Shown: positions 57,440 to 64,000 of the stretch, piece by piece
Numbering within the stretch: the stretch's first letter is position 1
Layout: the number at the start of each line of letters is the position of its first letter
The notes under the pieces: generated by a model
Database searches by the model: none
Seen by the model: the letters and a program-made list of their open reading frames with translations, nothing else
What the model was told of the DNA's origin: nothing
Position numbers and translations under genes: made by a program
Assembly: GCA_016081115.2 (NCBI GenBank)
Contig: JABTTQ020002616.1
Location: forward strand, 62,001 to 126,000
Length of the DNA stretch: 64,000 bases
Origin: Rehmannia glutinosa
Lineage: Eukaryota > Streptophyta > Magnoliopsida > Lamiales > Orobanchaceae
Reading direction: 5' to 3'

Positions 57440-58022
57440 AAACTCCATGCTTGAATGAGTATTCTTATTATTTTCCAAACAAATGTGGAAAAACAAAAAG
57501 AGAAAAATAAAGAACACAATCAGATTTACAATACTCGAAAAGTGAAGGATTATGCTTTTCATATAGTTTCAATAACACGTGAAAAATCCTTTAAGAGCCG
57601 ACATTTTTGTTTCTTCCAAATACCAGTGAACTCTGTAGACATTGAGCAGGTGGTATGTCCTTCAAATAACAGTTTCTAAACCAGATATTTTCGACTCTTT
57701 CTTTTTTGGGCAATGCTTCTTCTCAACTTTCTCTTCCTTACAGTCTAAACTCTGATGTGAATACTTTTTTTGTCTTGTCATCCAGTAGCATTCATTTGTT
57801 ACCCTGAGAGTATTACTTGTATTTTTAGTTTGTGTTTCATTTGGTGTTTTCTTCATTGGTTAATGACCATGGGGTCAATTTGTGTGCCCACTATTTGTGA
57901 CGTTCTTTTGCCTCATGAACTACCCTATCCATATTTTCTCTTTTGATTTTCCTTATCTCTTCATCTTGTTGCATCCTCTGCTGGGCGGTGAACTCCTTGG
58001 GAGCATCAGAGTCGCTGCCCGT
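57440..58022 (-). pseudogene. decayed host gene relic, product not recognised
   Basis: The minus strand has a clean coding stretch after an acceptor-like TATGTCAG (near 58020): EKETGSDSDAPKEFTAQQ and RMQQDEEIRKIKRENMDRVV, ending ERHK before a stop at about 57895. Further down, in shifted frames and between stops, are SGLETVI and LKDIPPAQCLQSSLVF. The composition (acidic start, Lys/Arg/Glu-rich) suggests a nuclear or nucleolar protein, but I cannot name it. Stops and frame changes indicate a pseudogene or truncated gene end. Confidence 0.4.
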
Positions 58023-58039
58023 TTCTTTCTCCTGACATA

Positions 58040-59130
58040 TTTATTCTGAAAACAGAAAAAACTTGGCTTTGTCTATCCAGAGAAAAATCAATACATTCAT
58101 AGACGAATTAAAGAACATCAAATCTTTGAAAAAAAGCATTAACTTCAGCAACTGAAATAGTTGTACCAATAAATGTTGCTGATTGGAATACATTCAAGTT
58201 CATTGCTTGCACATAAAAGGTTTCCAATATAAATCAATGTTATGCTTATTCACAAAAAAAAAAAAAGAAAAATGACAGCACAACTTATGTTTTATCTTTT
58301 TAATCATGCAACTAACTGCATTTGTTGATGGGAAAATTTAACAGACAAAATAATTACATTGTACTCTCAACACAAAGTTCAGATAAAAAAGCTGATATGG
58401 TTCAGAAGATTACTTGTGACAGCTGAAACCAAATCAATTTTTTATTTTCAAGAGTAACAAATCAAAAATGCAAATTACCAGTTAGTTTACCAGATTATAT
58501 GGAGAAAATGAAAACCAGCTAATGATGCAAAGACAATAAAGTACGATTCCAAACTCAACTATATAGTGAATGAAAGGGATGTTTTGTACATTACATCCTA
58601 TGTGGCTATGCCCACTAATATATAGAGAATGTGTTACAAAGTGACTTACAAAAGCGAACAAGTTTTCTGTTCAAGTTATTCTCAACTCAAATTTTTTTTA
58701 TTTCATACTGAAATATGAAACCATTATCTTGATATTCATAAAGTTATGTCTGGCTATAAATTAGTTAAGCACAAGCAATTATTTTTGTATTGACAACATA
58801 TTACTCTATGTATAAATTATGAAGCAAAGACAACTCATTTAGAGTTGAAAAGAAAAATCATTAGGTTATCTTCTTTTAAAATGTAACAACAATACACTGA
58901 ACAATATGCATAAAATGTATCCATAAATTCATTAACTGATAGTGTTGATTGTTTGAGCATTTAACCTTGCCATATTTTTTTCCCTAAAGGAATTCAAAAT
59001 TATAGATGGTGTATGAAAAAAAGAAAAAGGAACGGCTTGTGCAAGAGGCACACATACTAATATTATGTACAATAGATCGACTAATCTAAACATGCTCTTT
59101 TTTTTAAAAAAAAATCTTAACCAAAAACAG
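58040..59130. other. AT-rich intergenic stretch
   Basis: No ORF of note and no repeat with borders seen. Contains A-tracts near 58252-58266 and 59105-59113. Confidence 0.5.
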
Positions 59131-59641
59131 AGAGGGAGAGAATTTTGTTGTACTCCTTATTCCACCAAATTTCTTCCAAAACATGTTTCCTAGCCAACTA
59201 GAATTAATATTAATTGTTGAGTAGAGATACTAGCAATTAGTATTAATCAACTGCTTATGCTGTTTATCGTCACTCGGGGAATAAACTAGTTTATGAATTA
59301 AACTCATAGATACACAGAAACTAGTTTTGATGAAACATTAATTAGAATTAACATTGATGAAACATGTTGAGATTATGTTCCTAGGATTGCTTTCGTATAT
59401 GTTGAAAACTTGCGAAGTTCGGGTTTATAAAAATACTTAATTATTTTATTTGATAATTAGGTTTAGTTTAAAAAAACAATTTCTTGATTTTCGACCGCTT
59501 CAATAAAATTGAAATACGAGATTTATTGTACTCTATGTGCTTTGTGTTCAATCCCTGAGGAATATGACCTTGCTCGCTCCTATCTACTAGCTACTTCGTA
59601 TACTTGCGGTGTAGTGAAATTATTTTCACGATCAAGTTTCT

Positions 59642-59656
59642 GGCGCCATTGCCGGA
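59642..59656 (+). other. primer-binding site of the Ty3/gypsy element
   Basis: TGGCGCCATTGCCGG differs by one base from the common TGGCGCCGTTGCCGG. Confidence 0.75.
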
Positions 59657-59770
59657 GATTGAAAGATTCCACATAGATATAGTAATAAGTAGATCAATCT
59701 TAATTGAATCACTTATTTTTTTTAAATATATTTTTGTTATTAACATTTTTTTGTTGGGTGCAGGTAGTGC

Positions 59771-60253
59771 ATGATCACACGTTCTAGATTTGTTGAGTCG
59801 ATACCCATTGACTTAGAGATTGAAAAGACAAAAAATAGTTAAGAAAAAGATTGAAAGCGATGGCAGAGGGAAATGATGACATTGCGAACAAAAGTAAACA
59901 ATGAGGAGCCCCCACCAGGGGCGAATAGATAGGACCAGGCAGAGAAGAGGCCCATGAGAAAGGCATTTGGAGATTACTTCCAGACGGAAGTTAATCAAAG
60001 GTATGTGGGTGTGGCCCGTCTGCCGATTAATGTAAATAATTTCGAACTAAAACTGCGTTGATCCGGATGGTGTCACATAACCATTTTGGGGGATAGCCGT
60101 AGAGGATCTAAATGTGCATCCGGTGCAATTTTTTGAAATCTGCGATACGATAAAAATGAATGGTGTTTACGAGGATATCATTAGACGTCGTGTTTTTGTA
60201 TTCTCTATGCGTGATAAGGCTAAGGGATGGTTATATTCTTTGACACCACCATT
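59771..60253 (+). pseudogene. gypsy gag fragment
   Basis: Opens MITRSRFVESIPIDLEIEKT at 59771 and then hits a stop. In other frames follow RLPINVNNFELKLR (near 60020), HNHFGG (near 60078) and EICDTIKMNGVYEDIIRRRV with FSMRDKAKGWLYSLTPP (60135-60250), the conserved retrotransposon-gag block of Athila/Tat-type elements. It is truncated by the LTR insertion and frameshifted. Confidence 0.82.
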
Positions 60254-63200
60254 TGTGAAGCCCCGATTTTTCCGAACATATATTTGATCCTTATTGTCGT
60301 TTATACATTTGATCGACTATTTTACCGCGTCATTTTGACGGGTAATTATTAATAATATATACATTTTTTTATCTTATTTTATTTTACTTAATTACTTGTG
60401 ATCATGATCTTATTTAATTTATTTTGCATTTATGATCACTTGATTGATCATTATTACTATTTTTGTATTTATTAGTCACCTTAGAATTTTAAGAGACTAT
60501 TTATTTTAGAGACTTTTACCTTATGAAATTAAGATTTTGATTTAGATTAAGTGATCATGAGACTTATAAGTGATCAAGAAAATCACTAATTATTTTGGAG
60601 ATTGATATATTTCATCTATTATCATCAAATTTGGGACAAAAAAAAAAAAATATATGGAATTACCATAATACCCTATAGTGGACGCCAACATGGGATTTTT
60701 TGGAGTAGAAATATCATCCAACTCTTGTACACCTACACTTTATATTAGTCATCTTGTGTATAATTATACCATTAATTCAAACATTATACACATCATCTCT
60801 TATATTACTTCTTTAATAATATTTTTGCCAACATGTTGGATGTCTTCCAACATTCCATTCAAACCAAGTCTTGCCCATACCTTTGACCTTCAAATTGTCT
60901 CCCATGCATGAGGCAAAATGCAAGACACAAAATTGAACAAAAATTCCTCTCTCTCCTCTCACTTGGACGGCCATTAGGCCATTTTGTGCCAAAAATTAAT
61001 TTCATTTTTATCACCAACACATTCAAGCCTTGCAAATTTCTCCTCCTTCTCCCTAAAATCTTCCTACTTCTCTCTACTCTTCTTCTCACTTTCTTCTTCA
61101 ACACTTAGAAATTTTTTCAAGAATTCTCTCCTTATTCTTCATAAAAGTCGAACACACCTATACTCCAAGGTAAGAAATTTTATCTTCAATCCATTTTTGA
61201 TATCACATAGTTCATCTCTTCCACCTTCTTAACTTAAGTTTGAATTTGGTTTGGAGGTACATTTAGAAGACTTTGAAGATTAGAGCTTGACATCATTTTG
61301 AAGAAGGATTTCAAACTTAAAAAGAAGAACTAGTAGAGGAATTTGGACTACAAGGTAAGAATTGAGTACTAGACCCTTCTTTCCTTTTCTTTCTATTTTT
61401 TCAAATTTTAACACCTCTTTTTCATTTTTGAGAAATAGGGGCTGACCTTAGGTGATTTTGGAGTTGAGCCAAAATTTCCAAATTTTAAGCTTCAACTAGT
61501 CTCCAAATACCTACTACACAAGGTAAAGTGTAGTCCTTCTTATTTTCTTATCTCCTTTTTTTCTCTCTAATTTTTCTCTCATTTTTCTAACTTCAAATTT
61601 TTGATATTTCTTGACTTAGGGGCTGACCTAAGAAGCCTCATCCAAAAATTGTGAAATTATCCTTTTATTTCACAATTTCCAATTTTAAGGTGGGTGGAAA
61701 AATATTTTCCAACTATTAGGTGTTTTTATTAAATGCATGTAGAAAATTTGATCATGAGCCTTGAAATATATAGATAATCTATGTATTGCATGTCAATTTT
61801 ATGTATCAAGTCATGAAAATTCTCAAGAGTTGCTCAAATTTGCTATTTATTGAATTTTAGGTGCATGCATGTGCAATTTAATATTTTAATTGATGAATTC
61901 TTGTATGTATTGGACATGCATGTGTATGATCTTTAAAATCTATGTTTTGGATGCCTTATAACCTGGAAAAGTCGAGCATAATTGATTAATTTTCAATTTT
62001 GGACTTAAAAATGTAAAAATGGAAAGTTGGTGGACTAAATTGCAAGAAAATGAAAGTTAAAGGACCCCTCTGAAAATTTCGAAATTTGGGACTGTACTCA
62101 GGTTCAAAAATGACCTTTGGACATTTTAATAATGTTTTAAGAGTTTTAAGATAAATAAAATCAACCTTTAAAAGCCCAAGGACTAGATTGTAAAATTTTG
62201 AAAGTTGAAGGGCTACTTTGCAATTTTAAAACTGCACCAGACCTAAACTTTAAAATTTGAAATTTTACTCTTAAGGTACTGGGAATTATATATTTTAAAA
62301 GTATTCAAAAAAAAAAAAAATCCAAGTGGTTAGGGCTTGGAAAGCAATTTTACTAAAATTGAGGGACTAATGCGTAAAATACTAAACTTGAGGACCCAAA
62401 TGAAATCTCCAGGACTTATGCAGTCCATGCACCTGGAAATACTAACTTAACTATAACTTAATTATAGTTTGGACCCAAGGTTCAAATTTCATAACAATTG
62501 GACCCTAAAAGCCTTAAAGGCAATTATTTCAAAATGGGACAAAAATAATATTTTCAAACGTTAAAGGACCTACACATATTTCTTTTAAAAAATTTTTTTG
62601 TCCCAATATCCTACTAACGTTAGTGACATTTTTCAACTGGAATCACATTAAAAGCCCTTCCGGTTTGTGAGTTCCGATTATTTTAAACTTAAGGTCCGAA
62701 TTGGAAATTTTTACAAATTTGGGGCCAATGTGAGAATTTTACAAAAGCTCGACCTCAAAACTTTAAAAACCTGAATCTATGGACAATTTGGAGAATTTAG
62801 GAACTGACCTCATAATTATTCAAGGTCGGGATATTTATTTATTCAATTTTTAACCCCAAAAGTGTTGGTTTTTACTAAATGGGGCTAAATTGCAATTCTT
62901 CTTTTATAAAGGACCTAACTCAAATTATTTTCCCTTTTACTAAATTTGCCCTGGACCCTCTGACTTGGAGATTTAATTAAAGTATTTCACTTTCCAAAAA
63001 AAAAAAAAAAAAAAAAATCCTTGACTTATCGGATCAATTTTGGATTAATACCCGATCGCGGAGCGACTTCCCTCGCCTTGCGATTTGAATCTATAACGGG
63101 ACTTATGTTCTACCTAATCTTTTAAGATATCGAAGGTTGCTTATATTTCCGATAATCATCTTCATCCAAAACTCCACCAACGCCATAATTGCCACTCGCT

Positions 63201-64000
63201 TTTCAAAAATTTTCCGAATCGCTTACTCGAATCAATAATACTCGATCGTCTGGTTGTTACTGTACTTGTATTTACTTTCTGCGAGTCAACTTGGTGTGTC
63301 GAGCTCACAAAGGAATGGATACGTCGGGGATGGGCAAGGCGGCTCATTTGCCTATTCCACTCTTTCGGCCCCATCGCCCTAATCCCCATGGCGAGGGACG
63401 GAGTTTGTCCAAGGGAAGCGGGTCGTAGTACTTGAGGTATAATCATGATTATGAAAGATCCGAGCCTTGCAAGCTCCACTATGGATTTTGTCCTTGCCTA
63501 AGCGATAAGGTGCCGGTCTTGGACCATCATGCCTGGGGAGTTACAAGGAAAAACGAAGGAATCGTCGATCCACACGATTCCGGAGTTATCGGACCCGTTT
63601 GGTTGGCGCTACAAACCGCACGCAACCGCTAATTGTTTTGCATTGGTTGGCGCTACAAACCGACGCAACCATTATTTGCCTTGCATGGGATTGGCGTTAC
63701 ATTTCCGCACGCAATCCTACTGTCTTGATGAATCACATAGTGCCTGTGTGACCATGAACTATTTTCTTGAATCGTATAAGTATATTATTTAAATATTTTT
63801 ATCACGACGCTTGCGAATGTGTGTGAATTCATGCATCATACTCACGCGTTTTCATATAACGAGTTTTATCACATTAACTATATATCGCCACACTTGCACA
63901 CGATCACCCCATCCACCGAGATTTCTGTCTCATCCCCACCTATTTTCTAACCTTAGATGAGGATTTTGTTGAAGATGATGAACGGCCTTGGATTGAGACC
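60254..64000 (+). mobile_element. second copy of the giant LTR, cut by the window end
   Basis: Starts TGTGAAGCCCCGATTTTTCC and is colinear with 53222-56981, missing about 340 bp of the 3' end because the window stops. It contains about 285 bp (near 62496-62780) that the first copy lacks. It lies inside the gypsy gag. The 5 bp before it are CCATT. Whether it is a solo LTR or the 5' LTR of a full element cannot be told. Confidence 0.87.

Larger units (their letters stand above)
59131..60253 (+). mobile_element. Ty3/gypsy element (Athila/Tat-like), 5' part
   Basis: The primer-binding-site region TGGCGCCATTGCCGG (59642-59656) is typical of Athila/Tat elements. The preceding sequence should be the end of its 5' LTR (…CACGATCA near 59633), whose start I could not place. 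Gag coding sequence follows and is cut at 60253 by the second giant LTR. Confidence 0.7.

Noticed and set aside
1..64000. CRISPR arrays, bacterial operons or phage genes
   Set aside because: No spaced identical repeats or prokaryotic gene organisation. All recognisable features are plant nuclear.

Overview
This is a piece of a plant nuclear chromosome, almost certainly a eudicot. It holds spliced plant genes with GT-AG introns and a dense nest of plant transposable elements (Ty1/copia Sirevirus-like, Ty3/gypsy, Cassandra TRIM, hAT, CACTA, MULE, Tourist-like, Stowaway-like, SINEs). I cannot name the species. Only two host genes are recognisable. One is an SPL7-type SBP-box transcription factor on the + strand (8567-18998), whose introns are swollen by insertions. 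The other is a histidine-containing phosphotransfer protein (AHP) on the - strand (36675-38927), whose first coding exon is split by a SINE. A decayed host-gene relic lies near 57.4-58.0 kb. Everything else is mobile DNA or intergenic sequence.

Layout. 1-5911: 3' part of a Sirevirus-like copia element (element C), split by a 3.7-kb hAT transposon (157-3892) with an exact 8-bp target duplication. 5912-6756: a minus-strand Cassandra-type TRIM carrying 5S-rRNA-like sequence in both LTRs. 6818-8123: small hAT-like and other MITEs. 8124-19660: SPL7 gene with a SINE, a Stowaway-like MITE, a hAT element holding a nested MULE foldback, and another hAT MITE in its introns. 19669-33451: a MULE-like MITE whose extreme end was hit by a complete but decayed 13.4-kb Sirevirus-like element A (both LTRs, target duplication CTAGG). 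33452-36640: intergenic, with a Tourist-like MITE and a retroposon reduced to its A-tail. 36675-38927: AHP with the exonic SINE. 39040-41117: intergenic. 41118-51162: a second Sirevirus-type family (element B), 5'-truncated, with a 3.5-kb CACTA element in its post-pol region. 51163-52796: the 3' end and LTR of another element-A-family copy, fused to B. 53222-56981: a 3.76-kb solo LTR with 5-bp duplication ATATA. 57.0-59.1 kb: intergenic plus the gene relic. 59.1-60.25 kb: leader and gag of a Ty3/gypsy element. 60254-64000: a second copy of the giant LTR, inserted in that gag and cut by the window end.

How it fits together. SPL7 (copper-deficiency regulator) and AHP (cytokinin phosphorelay) are unrelated host functions brought together by genome position. 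Both show frame disruptions as written. In AHP the cause is clear: a SINE in exon 1, plus a missing base in exon 3. In SPL7 there are apparent single-base breaks at the N- and C-terminal ends, which may be decay or uncorrected assembly indels. The three Sirevirus-type elements each carry an extra ORF downstream of pol, preceded by a TATA-like core-promoter layout. This recurring pattern is the most system-like signal in the window.
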